Assembly (NCBI GenBank): GCA_963513935.1
Contig: OY740776.1
Coordinates: forward strand, 12,616,724 to 12,680,723
From: Aphrophora alni
Lineage: Eukaryota; Arthropoda; Insecta; Hemiptera; Aphrophoridae
Reading direction: 5' to 3'
Length of the DNA stretch: 64,000 nucleotides
The notes beneath the pieces were generated by a model. That model saw nothing but the letters and a program-made list of their open reading frames with translations, had not been told where the DNA came from and did no database searches. The position numbers and the translations under genes are program-made. This document shows positions 37,101 through 46,484 of the stretch, piece after piece; positions within the stretch are counted from its first letter, which is position 1, and each line of letters starts with the position of its first letter.

Positions 37101-39741
37101 AAAAAGTTAAGTGTTGGTTCAAAATATCAATGCTTAGTTTTTTAAAGATATATCCATTACCATGTTTTATGTGGCAAAAACCGTGGTTTTTGGAAGGATG
37201 TTGTGGAGTGCTTTACAGCACAAAAATGTAGACAATTTTCATCAAATTAAGAATATTTAGGACATATCTCAGGTCATTTTTTTCTATCTTTCTTATAACT
37301 CAAAATTGGATGGTAAGTAAAAAAAAAATTTATTTTCACAAAATTGACTCAAACAATTTTAATAATATTTTTCTCTAGTGTAACCTATAAGGAACCAAAC
37401 AAAACATATTTGTCGCCATCCATCCAAAAATGAAGGAATAATTGGCAGAAAAAAAGAAAAGAAGAATGTTGACCTACATGATTTTAAACAAATACAATTA
37501 TTTATGATGAGGATGTATTTACGACACAATCAAAGCCAGTTTAAGCTATTATTTAATTTTTTTTCCAAGACTGTGCCCATAGTTCATCTTCACATTTACC
37601 ACTACCTACTAAACCAATATTTATGGTGGCAATTAGTTTTGGTTCGTTTTTATTTGGTTTTGGGGGGAAAATGACATAAAAACTGTGCAATGATTTTGCA
37701 CCATTTAATGTAATTATGACGACTGTTTGTGTGGTTCATAAATGCTACTTTTTAAACAAATTTAATTACAATCATTAAAACCAATTTTTAGAACATTTCA
37801 CAATTCTATGTACAGGGTTATTATAAAATAATGGTGGGGTTTCATTAATTCATACGAAGACAGTAGAGAAATTTTGTGGTGTTGTATTGGTATCGCTGAT
37901 AGCCTGTAACCCAAAAGTTTGTTTAACAGCTGTTGTAACCTCAAAATTAGTTCTTGCATTGTTGTGGTAGTGTATTTTGTATTTTCTGTGTGGAGTGTGT
38001 TATTATGTTCTCTAATAAAGAAAAAGCAAAGTGTGTTTTGTTGCTGGCTGAATTCAAGTCTGTAATTTCAGTGCAACGTGTATATCGACGCGATTACAGA
38101 AAAGATCCACCACATGAAAATAACATACGACGTTGGTTCAAACAATTCGAAGGAACTGGATCAGTTCAAAAGCAGAAATCATCCGGTAGGCCAAGTGTAT
38201 CAGACGAAAAAGTTGAACTTTTTCAAAGTTTTACACAAAAGACTAAAATTACATGCATTTAAAATCCAGCTATTGCAGGAATTGAAACCTGATGATGGTG
38301 CAAAACGTTTTAATTTTGCTGTTGAAATGTTGAACAAGATTGATGAAAACCAATAATTTTTTGGTTTGAAATGATAATGGTAATGAAATGATATAATTTT
38401 TTCAGATGAAGCTACATTCGATATCAATGGGTCTGTTAACAGACACAATTCACGCATATGGGGATCTTGAAATGCACATACAATTTTTAAGAAAGCGACT
38501 TCTTTTGGGGGTACATGAAAAACATTGTTTATCGAGAAAAATTCATGACCTAAATCACTCAAGGAACAGGATTAATGAAGCAATGACAACCGTTAACAAA
38601 GACATGTTAACTAGGTTTGGGGAGAACTTGATTATGAATTGGACATTTGCAGAGCGACTAATGGCGAACATATCAAAATTTATTAGTTATGTAAAAAAAA
38701 CTGTATCAGACGATGATTTGGATAAATAAACAACATCAGCTGTAAGTAATTCTGTTTTCATTTAAATCATGTTCAAAACTCCACCATTCATTTATGATAC
38801 CCTGTATATTAAAAAAATAAAAAGGAATTTGAGAAAAATTTAGACATATACAACATTTATTCTAAAGATTCTATAAGTAGGAAAATTAAGGGAAGTTGCT
38901 GGTTACCATTAAGGTACTTTCCCAGCCCACCATATAATGTAATACAACGAGATCATCTAAATGTAATGTCTGAAAAAATGGTTTCTTGGGACTTGTATTG
39001 GCATTAGAAGTCAGGGTTCGAAATTAAGCCTACATTTTTGATAACAACTTTGCTTTGACATCGTAGAGAGTTGGTACCGTTACATACAGAATTGAAATCT
39101 GCAATTTTTTACTTAATTTAATGCTTTATAAGTTGAATAATAAATGATAGGCTATATAAGCAAACAACCCATTTAAAATTCAATTTTTCTGAATTGTAAT
39201 AGCGTTCTATATGAACATACTATAGTCTCCTATATCAAATTTCATGCTCTCAACTAAATTTTTGTGGCTGCTATTGTCCTTATATACAGATGACAATGGG
39301 TGGATGTGACAGCGAATATTGTTTTTTTTTTGTTTCCTGAGGCCATGAAACCAGTCAAAAAACCGTTACCAAATTTAACCCTAAAATTCCTGGGTAAGTA
39401 GAACAGTACATTTAAAATTTGAAAAGGAAATTAGAAATTCTATAAATATTGGTATGGGTTCAAAATATTTATATATTATTTTTTGAATAGCTCCTCATGT
39501 AATCTTGAATGAATTCTATAAAAATTAAAGGAAATCAAAAATATATTAGGCCTACTATTACACCTTATATAGCCTACTTACCACCATTTTCTTTATATTT
39601 GTTTATTAAGCTGTCTACTAATTCATTGCTCTTTTTAAATTGCATTAAAATTTTTTGATTTTCTTGTTCTATTAGCTGAACAAAGCTATCTAGCTTAGCG
39701 TTAGTCCTGGCATTTAGAGTCTTGAAAAACTCGGAATCACA
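28012..39741 (-). CDS. Probable kinetochore protein Spc25, four exons recognised, first exon missing
   Basis: Spc25 is a subunit of the NDC80 complex, which links kinetochores to microtubules; its C-terminal globular domain pairs with Spc24. Joining exons 39741-39582, 33132-32923, 31369-31166 and 28136-28012 on the minus strand gives about 232 residues with every junction in phase and GT/AG sites throughout. Residues 1-145 are rich in Lys, Glu and Leu with heptad-like spacing, as in the family's coiled coil. The third and fourth exons give the globular domain: YYKKFFGCYISLEEP, VIFEFE, YFVKLSTSDGETFS, then VDIHPKLDC and LAERLQKTNNVTELL, matching the F-x-F, L-x-P and K-x-N-N pattern near the end of Spc25. 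Human Spc25 has 224 residues. The start codon exon was not found. Introns of 6449, 1553 and 3029 bp are full of transposon relics. Family call is by eye. Confidence 0.72.
28866..29130 (+). pseudogene. ORF with one internal stop, Ser/Asn/Pro-rich, unknown
   Basis: From an ATG at 28866 the frame reads MSGKSQKPNGFLNLASGSES, SSDCISLENNSVIENTSGGP, a TAG, then VYDIASPCLSDLGNTSPPP, HRGKIPPRLLLPGNDLPQLN, stop. Some 85 codons with one stop and strongly non-random composition suggest a recently decayed N-terminal region or a mobile-element accessory protein. It lies antisense in the last intron of the Spc25-like gene. A tiny candidate exon (29200-29224, followed by GTAAGT) lies downstream. I do not recognise it. 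Confidence 0.4.
29460..30447 (+). pseudogene. Mariner/Tc1-superfamily transposase relic in an Spc25-like intron
   Basis: Frames read SVEDAPRTGSPSVLS (linker between helix-turn-helix parts), VVQELKPTDRGKRMEYCEWF, ETLFTNEAWFHE (first catalytic position, Asp changed to Asn), SIKIGVWIAICRCQIIGPIF, NGYFRQDGAIADT (second Asp), DRVISQGLWPP, TFFFWGATKATIYKNRP. The right terminus CACACTGTATA ends near 30447; the left terminus was not found. Several frameshifts and the changed catalytic residue make it dead. Confidence 0.8.
30629..30996. mobile_element. Foldback retroelement-like insertion with 14-bp target duplication
   Basis: Arms of about 150 bp (about 30629-30778 and 30809-30954) are near-perfect inverted repeats, for example TTACCGTCAAACGTATCC against its inverse. 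About 40 bp of tail follows the right arm. GATTTCTACTATAA is duplicated at 30615-30628 and 30997-31010. The asymmetric tail and 14-bp duplication fit target-primed integration rather than a cut-and-paste MITE. A degenerate TTGATAATG...CATGAAAC stretch may be the hammerhead-like motif. Confidence 0.85.
31166..31369 (-). CDS. Spc25-like exon: start of globular domain
   Basis: Acceptor ATTTTGTTGCAG, 204 bases, coding DWKLKKEKMISEFKSY... to SDGETFS, donor T-GTGAGTATT. The longer open frame upstream (from 31460) is intron read-through: only this acceptor keeps phase with the preceding exon. Confidence 0.72.
31990..32325 (+). repeat. R1 repeat copy
   Basis: AACAAGTTGATGAGCACC, then TTGGTTCTTAGAGTTTGTAG, TCTTACCCAGTAAGGTAAA, TTTAAAACAGTTGTTACACA and GATGTCGGCTAGGCTC, in the order seen at 63.4 kb. 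The segment at 32755-32900 carries a further weak piece. Lies in an Spc25-like intron. Confidence 0.75.
32923..33132 (-). CDS. Spc25-like exon: central coiled coil
   Basis: Acceptor TTCTTTTGCAG, 210 bases, coding KSKKLNEYSEELKSEVLNQ...ELEELKLKKASLEE, donor G-GTAAGTGAG. Enters and leaves in phase 1, consistent with its neighbours. About half of the residues are charged. Confidence 0.75.
33330..33640 (+). pseudogene. Mariner-type transposase 3' relic
   Basis: Broken frames give HPPYSPDLAP (third catalytic Asp of a DD34D mariner), LALKGTGFEP, and a C-terminal DSNELWELGNGVH region matching the W-x-x-C-I end of the family only loosely. Earlier catalytic blocks are missing. Lies in the largest Spc25-like intron, antisense to the gene. 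Confidence 0.65.
33641..34821. other. Intron sequence, no gene seen
   Basis: AT-rich. A short acidic reading (GSDLDEVSDGEITDDE) at about 34190-34245 resembles a piggyBac-like N-terminus but is too short to call. Confidence 0.4.
34995..35259. mobile_element. Foldback retroelement-like insertion with 12-bp target duplication
   Basis: Two arms of about 100 bp (35030-35138 and 35152-35256) are almost perfect inverted repeats, with a short extra tail (TGTTGAGCTTGACTTATGAG) on the left. ATTAATCTTTTG is duplicated at 34983-34994 and 35260-35271, and the intact mariner copy 1 has no insertion at the corresponding site. The right arm carries CTGAAGAG-GACGAC-CTT-GTCGTT-GAAACG. Confidence 0.9.
35620..35849. 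mobile_element. Second foldback insertion in the same mariner copy
   Basis: CAGATACACTTTCAAACGTC...CCACAC faces GTGTGG...CTTTTGAAAGTGTATCTG, arms of about 32 bp, followed by a roughly 40-bp tail. TGTAATT is duplicated at 35613-35619 and 35850-35856. Comparison with mariner copy 1 shows that this sequence is extra. The minus strand carries CTGAAGAT-GACAAC-TTT-GTTGTT (35731-35758). Confidence 0.8.
36829..36905 (+). repeat. Dispersed single copy of the minisatellite-related module
   Basis: ATGAAGAAAGATCCAGCTAG matches the inverse of the array unit (MKK-DPARI reading), followed by ...GCCAAGCCCATATTCACTA, a 3' flank shared with the copies at 41.64 and 60.37 kb. Confidence 0.75.
36906..37812. other. 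Intron sequence, old repeat
   Basis: No gene. GGAATAATTGGCA and AATTAGTTTTGGTT words are shared with 60.2-60.3 kb. Confidence 0.4.
37813..38804 (+). mobile_element. Mariner-type element with TA duplication and deleted transposase core
   Basis: CAGGGTTATTATAAAATAATGG at the left and its inverse CCATTCATTTATGATACCCTG at the right, each flanked by TA. The transposase relic reads MFSNKEKAKCVLLLAEFKSV, NNIRRWFKQFEGTGSVQKQK (DUF4817-type helix-turn-helix), RLKLHAFKIQLL, KPDDGAKRFNFAVEMLNKID, EATF, then KDMLTRFGENL near the C-terminus. The stretch holding the second and third catalytic residues is missing. 992 bp, against roughly 1.3 kb expected. Confidence 0.85.
38900..39400 (+). repeat. R1 repeat copy with central deletion
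   Basis: AAGGTACTTTCCCAGCCCACC, AATGGTTTCTTGGGACTTGTA, then a jump to ATTTTTGATAACAACTTTGC, TTGGTACCGTTACATACAGA and TTGTTTCCTGAGG. The TAGGC-rich middle present at 39.9 kb is absent. Lies just left of the 39.6-kb Spc25-like exon. Confidence 0.8.
39582..39741 (-). CDS. Spc25-like exon: N-terminal coiled coil
   Basis: Acceptor TTGTTCCAG, coding CDSEFFKTLNARTNAKLDSF...NKYKENG, donor G-GTAAGTAGG. Ends in phase 1. It lies between two R1 repeat copies in the same orientation. Confidence 0.7.
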
Positions 39742-39819
39742 CTGGAACAATACAAACATAATTAATTTGCTAATTGACAAATATTTTAAAAAATTGATGG
39801 AAAGCATTACGGTATTTAC

Positions 39820-40530
39820 CCAGCCACATCAATGTATTCAATGTTTATACAAGGTGATCCTCTAAATTTAATAGACAAAAGTTTGTTTTTTGGGCCTTGT
39901 AGGAAATATTAAATGTAGATTTTCTGACCTCACAATTGTATACTTTCTTCACTTCGGCTAGGCTCGTAGATGTGTGTATATATATTAAAAAGTCTTCACT
40001 CGCTTAGGCCTTGTGGCCCTCAAAACTATACATATTTAAAGGTGTTTGACTTGATACGCTCATGTTGGTAACTTGGTCTTACCAGATCTCATTTACAAAT
40101 ATCACATATTTTTGGGACAACAGGATTCAAAATTACATTTTTGACAACAACTTTGCTATTAGTTATCGTATATAGGTGGGGTTGGTACTATTACACGCAG
40201 AATTGAAATCTGCAAATTTGCATCTAATTTAGTGTGTTATATGTTGAATAATACACAAGATATGAACATAACACTGTTTAAAATTACCGCTTAATGACAT
40301 TTTAAATTCAATTTTGCTAAATTTTAATAAGGTAGGCTCACTTTATTATATATTCATGCCTAAAATTCAGTAATTTTTGTGCCCATGTGCTTACGTACAG
40401 ATGATAATGGCGACAGAAGGTGGCATGTTGAAAATAAGTTTTTTTTGTTTTCTGAGGTTTTGAAAAGAGGACCTGTCGAAAACGGATTTTAAAGTTTTGT
40501 GCAATTACCAAACTTACCATTGGTAAATAA
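39820..40530 (+). repeat. R1 repeat copy, nearly full length
   Basis: TTTACCCAGCCACATC, TTGTTTTTTGGGCCTTGTAG, CTTCGGCTAGGCTCGTAG, GTCTTCACTCGC, GGTTGGTACTATTACACGCA, TTTTGTTTTCTGAGG and ATTACCAAACTTACCATTGG, the longest order seen in the window (about 700 bp). No ORF, poly(A) tail or terminal repeat was recognised. Confidence 0.8.
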
Positions 40531-41624
40531 AAAGCTGCCAAAGAAACTGACATGGTATTTCTACATATATGACCATCTTATGGTGTCAAATTTTAATAAA
40601 ATCACACAACTTCAATTAACATCGTATTTTTAATATTAGAATAAAGAGGACCAATCACCAAAAAGTCACCAAACCGGCAGCAGTACATTGAGCTGGATCC
40701 TTCTACGGATCAAAGGAAGACTGGATGGTTATGAATTGTAATGTGTAATGAGCATGGTGATAATGATCGATGCAACACACGGAGGAAATCGGAAAATAAA
40801 CAAACTAATATCACTGAAGTTGTTACAGTAAACTCGAAACCAAAGCCTGTGGTAGGTCGGGAAATTTGTACAAATATATGGACAGATATGTATGCAGATA
40901 TTGGATGAATGTCTATCAATAATAATTCGATAAACATTATTTATGTATTTTTAAGAAAAAAATATTGGTGTACGGTTGGATGTATATCTGGCAAGCCTGG
41001 AAAAAATATATTTTCACTGCTTCATTGCACCGGGCAACCCAACAGCAGAAATAGCTGGAAAGGTTTAAAACCAAGTAAGAAAGGAAGGGAAGGGAATAAT
41101 AACACTCAGTTGAAAAAAGGAAATTTAATTTTGAGTATTAATGGTGGTCTGCTAAAAAAGGTAGTTTAGGGGAAATGATTCTTAATTTACTCTGGGGGGG
41201 GGGGGAATGTAAACCATATCTAAAGAATAGGGTTTTAGGCCACAGATCTTCAAATGCATTGTAGAAAATAATAATGTTACACTTGAAAAATGTATATAAA
41301 TAGATTACTAGCTCTATTAGTGAAAAATAAGGTAATTTAAATAGAATTAAACAGATGGGTTAAGTCTACAAATGAGACCAAGGAAGGACACGAAGTTTTG
41401 TTTCATGCATAGGTCGTTGCCCCAAAATATATTATTACTGGCTAGAATGATAAATACGTACATAGCCGCACAAATATTGTGATGATTTGTCTTGACATAT
41501 CCTTAGTTCTATAAACGGTTATACACTATACTTTATGAAAATACATTTTAAAATGTTCGAGCTTGTCTGTTCCATGACAGGTTTCCAGGAAAGCCAAGTG
41601 ACTGTTGACGAACAGGACGAGATC
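40531..41624. other. No gene recognised; some coding-like short frames
   Basis: Short frames at 40650-40905 (LDPSTDQRKTGWL, CNEHGDNDRCN, GREICTNIWTDMYADIG) and 40909-41169 look faintly coding, but no family is recognised. A G-run lies at 41192-41204. Confidence 0.35.
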
Positions 41625-41715
41625 GGGAGACATGAAGAAAGGTGTAGATCCAGCTAGGAGTCCCTTAGGATTGTCATGCTCGTACTTGCTAAAGTAAGCC
41701 CTCAACGCTTGGAAG
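41625..41715 (+). repeat. Dispersed single copy of the minisatellite-related module
   Basis: GAAAGGTGTAGATCCAGCTA reads as KKGVDPAR, then ...CTTGCTAAAGTAAGCCCTCA, the same 3' flank type as the 52.2-kb copy. Confidence 0.8.
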
Positions 41716-42114
41716 AAAACTGCACCTACATTGTAAAATCATTTGTAGTTCCTAACACATTCACTCTGCAAAGTTATTAAAAAGCACACTTAGACCTACT
41801 TAAATATAACATATAAATTGTAAATAGAAGACTGTATTTAACCTAACTGGTCCCAGATATGAAATATTTGTCGTATAAATTAGAAATGTCATGCAATATT
41901 GTATGGATTAGACAATACCGTAAATATTTCAATTCTCACAAATTATCCAATGTAGATCATACTATAACTGTCTTAATCCCATATTAACTAGTCATAAACA
42001 TGACAAAATCTCCCATATCCAAAAACACTGTAATCCCATACATCAATACTGTAAAACTTGTAGTTCCTCACAAACTAAAATATTGTTTTTGGAGTAATTA
42101 ATTTAAAATGCTTA

Positions 42115-42550
42115 GAAAATTTTGGTACTTACGTATTATACGGACTAGTGAAATAGTTTATGTTAGGCTAAATTATAGTTAAATAGCTAATTTAATATAT
42201 AAGTACCAATTTAAGTATAAATATTAGACAAACTTTGAGGTTCAACATTTTATTTATCAAAAAGGATGATGGTTTTGACATCAGAGTGAATTTTGCGATG
42301 CCAGCCAATCGCGTCTCGAAATGATTGCCACCCTTTGCTCTCACCTCCGACTGCCACTTGATTCAGATAAATAAGTATCGAGATGATGTCAAGCAGTGAC
42401 ACAATGTTTTTTATTTCACCATTTTCACACTATTGAGCAAACGATAAACAACAATAATACTGGGCAAAATTAGCTATTTAACTATAATAACATGGCCCAA
42501 TCTAATCTATTTCACTGATCCGTATAATATGTAAGTACCAAAATTTATTT
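42115..42550. mobile_element. Inverted-repeat element with about 80-bp arms ending TTTGGTACTTAC
   Basis: TTTTGGTACTTACGTATTATACGG...TTAAATAGCTAATTT (about 42119-42195) faces its inverse at about 42466-42543. The terminal TTGGTACTTA word is shared with the element at 46586-46999. The interior holds the zeste-like reading described separately. Confidence 0.8.
42250..42396 (-). pseudogene. Possible Myb/SANT-like (zeste-type) DNA-binding domain fragment
   Basis: The frame reads ...LNQVAVGGESKGWQSFRDAI, GWHRKIHSDVKTIILFDK, stop. The GG-S-K-x-W-Q...W...I spacing resembles the zeste/MADF-like trihelix domains found in insect repressors and in Harbinger accessory proteins. Only about 45 residues, without a start, inside an inverted-repeat element. 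Confidence 0.3.
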
Positions 42551-43331
42551 TGTACAATATCATTGAAGGGACCAATATACAAGAAAAAACAATATATTTT
42601 TTATAACCTCCACAGTGATATTTTTTATCTAGGACAGCTAAGATATGTTTTGTTCGATTTAATTTAATATTAGATTTAGAATAAATATACTAATTAGAAC
42701 GAATATTTATATACAGTATTAGTATTCTAGAGATAGAATTACTGAACTTTTTTGACATATGTTAGATTAACAAATTAAGAAATATGATCAATAACACAAC
42801 ACAAAATGGTTATTGGAATGGGATCGGGTTACATAGGATGTGAACATATCCTCTGGTAAAATTTAACATTCACAATAATAGGATAGGCTATAATGTACAA
42901 AGTGAATTATTGCACATAAGGCAGGTTAGGTTACATTCTGTGTTTTAATTTCATGTCTACTCATATAACATTGAAACTGGGTTACAATTTTAAGTCAGAA
43001 TAATAAATACAAGAAAAAAATGATTAAATCAATCATAAGCATATAAATATCATCAGAACGGTCATCAAATATAAATCTACTCTCACTAACTGGAACTGAA
43101 ATCGGCTGCTATTGGTCAGAAATATAGCCTAAGACAATCTTACATATATAGATGTACCTAATGAGTTTTGAAGAAAAAATATCTCTTCCTATTAGAAAGT
43201 GCTACTTGACAATTTTTAGGGGAACCAAGTTATAAATTCAGTTTCTGAATGTTAGTTGACTCTAACTACAACAATTTTTTTTACAAGTGTATGCCTTCGA
43301 CAAATAATTTCAAAATAACAATAGCGTTGAT
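42551..43331. other. No gene seen
   Basis: AT-rich non-coding sequence. Confidence 0.5.
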
Positions 43332-44231
43332 TATGCATTCTAGTCTACCCTGATATTTAGTTAGGAAATTGTTGAAATCGTTTACTACCTGCCTTATTTT
43401 GAAATAATTAGATCATATCTTATGTCGGAAAACACTTTTGAAATACGAAAATGCGTTACTTTAGTAGAAAATAAGAAATATAGAAGTACGAAATCTAGGT
43501 TTGGTTAGGTTACTATGAACGCCTACGTTACTATGTATGACTACGTTCATCAAGTTAGTGTATCTGTCATTGCTCGATTGTTTTATTAGGTCTGCCTAGG
43601 TGACTATAAAGACTAATGAAAGAAGGCAGATTTTGTGAAAATCTAGACAAAAATTCAAGACACAAAATTTGGTTTGGAAAGTTATGTTTTGGGGTTACTT
43701 CAATAGGGAAAAAATTGGACACTCCAGCTCACCATTGAGCCTCTCTCGGGAAGGGGGGGGGGGGTTAAAAGGTGGGGCAAAACTTTTTTTGTAAATATCT
43801 CAAAAACTAAGCAAGATATTCAAAAAGTTAAATACAAAAGTTGTTGCTGACTAAATTTCCCATTAAACTGGTCCTTAGTAATTTTTTCGTCAGACACACT
43901 GGGACAGAAATATGAGCGCTCAAAGTTGAGTTTTTTGCAATTGTTTGTATAAGGCATTTTTAAGAGGGAAAAAAATATATATACATAGTCCCCTAGACAG
44001 ACCTAATAAAACAAGTGATTACTCATTCACAAACTTAATGAACATAGTATTAACCTGACCAGACCTGGATTTTGTACTTTTATATTTCATATTTTCTACT
44101 AAACTAACATATTTTGGTACTTCAAAACTGTCTTTGACATGAAATATGATCTAATTGATTTAAAATAAGGTAGGTAGTAAATGATTTCGACAATTTTCTT
44201 AACTAAATATCAGGGGAGATTAGAATGCATA
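43332..44231. mobile_element. 900-bp element with arms of about 250-275 bp
   Basis: Starts TATGCATTCTAGTCTACCC and ends with its inverse (...GATTAGAATGCATA). The arms run to about 43609 and from about 43983, with roughly 85% identity including matched GATATTTAGTTA, TTTACTACCTGCCTTATTTT, GTTAGTTTAGTAGAAAAT-like and TGTTTTATTAGGTCTGYCTA words. The 370-bp centre contains a G-run and no ORF. A solo arm fragment lies at 46.11-46.19 kb. Confidence 0.85.
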
Positions 44232-44559
44232 CTTACTACCCCCATAGGTTAGATTTATGTCTTATTTAGAAGTTATAACAATTCATTTCAAATAAGTAGG
44301 CCTATATAACTTTTTAATACTAAATTAACCTAAAATAAATATAGGTGTTTTTACCATGATGCACAAAGCAATATAAATTGTAAGACCTTTACTTAATTTA
44401 TAAGTTAAGAGAAACTGAATAAATTAGCACTGTCTAAAACCGATGGACTAATGTCAAAAACTAAAACGACAATGACAAAATATGAAATGAAATGGAGTAT
44501 AAGTACAAATAAATACTGAACACTGACTGAACTATGTTATTAAAAATTAAAAACACAAT
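44232..44559. other. No gene seen
   Basis: AT-rich sequence between the 900-bp element and the promoter-like patch. Confidence 0.5.
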
Positions 44560-44610
44560 GAATAAACTCCCGCCATTTCCTACTGATTAGAGATCGATAG
44601 ATCGATTGCT
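44560..44610 (-). promoter_or_regulatory. Promoter-like patch with DRE-like and E2F-like words
   Basis: AGATCGATAGATCGATT contains two overlapping matches to the TATCGATA (DREF) core with one mismatch each, and 20 bp away CTCCCGCCATTT contains a GGCGGGA E2F-type word. Such sites are common upstream of insect cell-cycle genes. The patch is about 4.8 kb upstream of the first recognised Spc25-like exon on the same strand, but the connection is only inferred. Confidence 0.22.
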
Positions 44611-44989
44611 GTAAATTTGTTTGGAAAGCCTGTGTGATATAAATATGTCATATTATATAACTTTTGTTGGTATTACATTGAAAACACTATTTTCGATTTT
44701 TTAAATTATAATCTCGTGTATCGGTGTTTCCATATAGGAGACAGAAATAGTTAAAATTTAATTTTACTTTATATTAAAACTACAGTATTTCATAATGTTA
44801 CAGTACCCACATATTTTTACCAGGCACAGATTATTTAACAAGCATCAACCCATTAAAAATGGAATTTTTATTCCTTGTATCGGAAGTCTGTACGTTTTAC
44901 GACTCTACAGTCTATTTTATCTACGACCCTACAAAACATCATTCAAGTTTGATACAAATTTACATCGGCTTCTAACCATTTTTACATCT

Positions 44990-45200
44990 TTCCTTTTTGG
45001 ATTTTTTACAACAATTTTTGGACCTAACTTGGGTTATATACCCACTCACACAGTTACGACTGAACCAGATGCATATTTTGGACTTATCTTGAGTCATTTC
45101 CCCACTCAAGGCACTCATGAAGTTTTTAACTGAAACAGATGTATTTATTAGACCTAACTTCAGTAGCTTGAGTCATATTCCTATAAGGTCAATAAGGTGA
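44990..45200 (+). repeat. Imperfect tandem repeat of about 60-70 bp
   Basis: TTTTTGGACCTAACTTGGGTTATATACC...CACTCA, TTTTGGACTTATCTTGAGTC...CACTCA and ATTAGACCTAACTTCAGTAG are successive diverged copies. The 112-codon ORF over this stretch therefore has no independent support. Confidence 0.6.
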
Positions 45201-45473
45201 AAGTCAAGTCACTAAAGTCATTTTTAAGGTGGTTATGGTGGTTCTTCTTCTTCGTTTATATTTATATATTAAATTAGAAATACTGTGGGTTTTCAGATTG
45301 CATCAGTTTTCATTGTTTGTGAACCATTTGTGCTGGCACAAGAGTAAGCTCTTTCTGTTTTGTTTCAATTTAAGTTAAGTAAATTAACCAATCTAATCTT
45401 TGTTTCTAAACGAATTTGTCACTTAACCTAGGCCTGATCAAGCCTGGAGTTAAAAGGAATACGGACCAGCGGT

Positions 45474-45953
45474 AATTGTTTACAAAGAAAGTTACCGGTA
45501 TTTTTGGAGATTTAAAAAGAAAATCATATTATACATACCTTATTTCTTAATAACAAAATAAGTTTTCAACTTGGAGCCAACTTTTTCATGGGAAACAAAC
45601 ATAATTTCATCTTTTCTAGGTTAAGGTCCATTAAGTGAAATTATGCGTTAAAATAGGTTTGTACGCGAATTTTTACCTTACAAGGTTTAAGCGTAAATTT
45701 GTAAAAAAGAAGAAGAAATTTTACCTTATTTCCCAAGCAGTCACCCATCCAAGTATTAACAGCGCTCAATGTTGCTTGACTTCAGTGATCTATTAATAAA
45801 TGCAGTGAATTCTGTAGTTTTGAAATTGTGATTTTTCGGTAAAAAAGTTAACTTCTCGTTGAAAATGTGTATTATACATATGAAAACATGAATGTAGACC
45901 ATGATTTAAAAAAATCGCCAAAAATACTGGTAACTTTCTTTGTAAACAAATTC
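45474..45953. mobile_element. Inverted-repeat element enclosing a 5S rRNA-derived segment
   Basis: AATTGTTTACAAAGAAAGTTACC...TATTTTTGG at 45474-45512 faces CCAAAAATACTGGTAACTTTC...GTAAACAAATT at 45918-45952; arms of about 40 bp with few mismatches. No recognised transposase. The 5S segment lies roughly in the middle. Confidence 0.75.
45723..45790 (-). pseudogene. 5S rRNA-derived fragment (5S pseudogene or SINE3-type head)
   Basis: The minus strand reads GATCACTGAAGTCAAGCAAC, then a GCGCTGTTAATACTTGG block, then ATGGGTGACTGCTTGGGAA. It matches eukaryotic 5S rRNA from about position 40 to 105 with a handful of changes. The span covers the internal promoter (A box, intermediate element, C box). 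The 5' and 3' ends of 5S rRNA are missing, so it cannot form the mature RNA. Confidence 0.85.
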
Positions 45954-46109
45954 CTGATCTAGCTGTATTATTTTGAAGATACTGTTAAAGCTGTCGAATC
46001 TGTTTTAGTTAGGCCTAACAATAACTAAAAATGAAATCACCTCAATTAATATTGGTAGTAATAGTACTACTAGTATAAACCCATCTGATCAAAGAAATGG
46101 TAATTATGG

Positions 46110-46190
46110 AATCTACCTTGCCCTATAATTTAGTTAAGAAAATCGCATACTACCTACCTTATTTTGAAACAATTAGATCATATCACAAGA
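46110..46190 (+). repeat. Solo arm fragment of the 43.3-kb element
   Basis: AATTTAGTTAAGAAAATCGC, TACTACCTACCTTATTTTGA and AATTAGATCATATC follow in the order of the left arm of the element at 43332-44231. Confidence 0.75.
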
Positions 46191-46484
46191 CATTTTTGGG
46201 TTAATAAGGAGAGAATTTGTCCGATCGATTTAAGTGCGAAATCTCCGCAATTTCTCTTCAAAATAGTGTTTTTCCATCATTTCGATACTTATTTAAGTCA
46301 CTTCCCACTTTATCTTTCACAATTCATTATATCTGTCCGAAATCACCGATTTAAAAGCACTTTTATGGCATTTTGATGTTATTTCAACAAACATTTCATC
46401 AATTTTAAGTAAAATCTATCAATGTATTTTTTATTCCGTTCAAATAGTTCTGTTTTAAGAACTATCAAACTATTAAGAATTCTC
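46191..46484. other. No gene seen
   Basis: Contains most of a 70-codon ORF without recognisable features. Confidence 0.4.

Noticed and set aside
40518..40553. MSVSLAAFYLPM with a GTAAGT donor as the first Spc25-like exon
   Set aside because: Phase fits, but the donor lies within an R1 repeat copy and the residues do not resemble a Spc25 N-terminus.
44795..45133. 112-codon ORF
   Set aside because: Much of it is covered by imperfect tandem repeats, with no recognisable domain.
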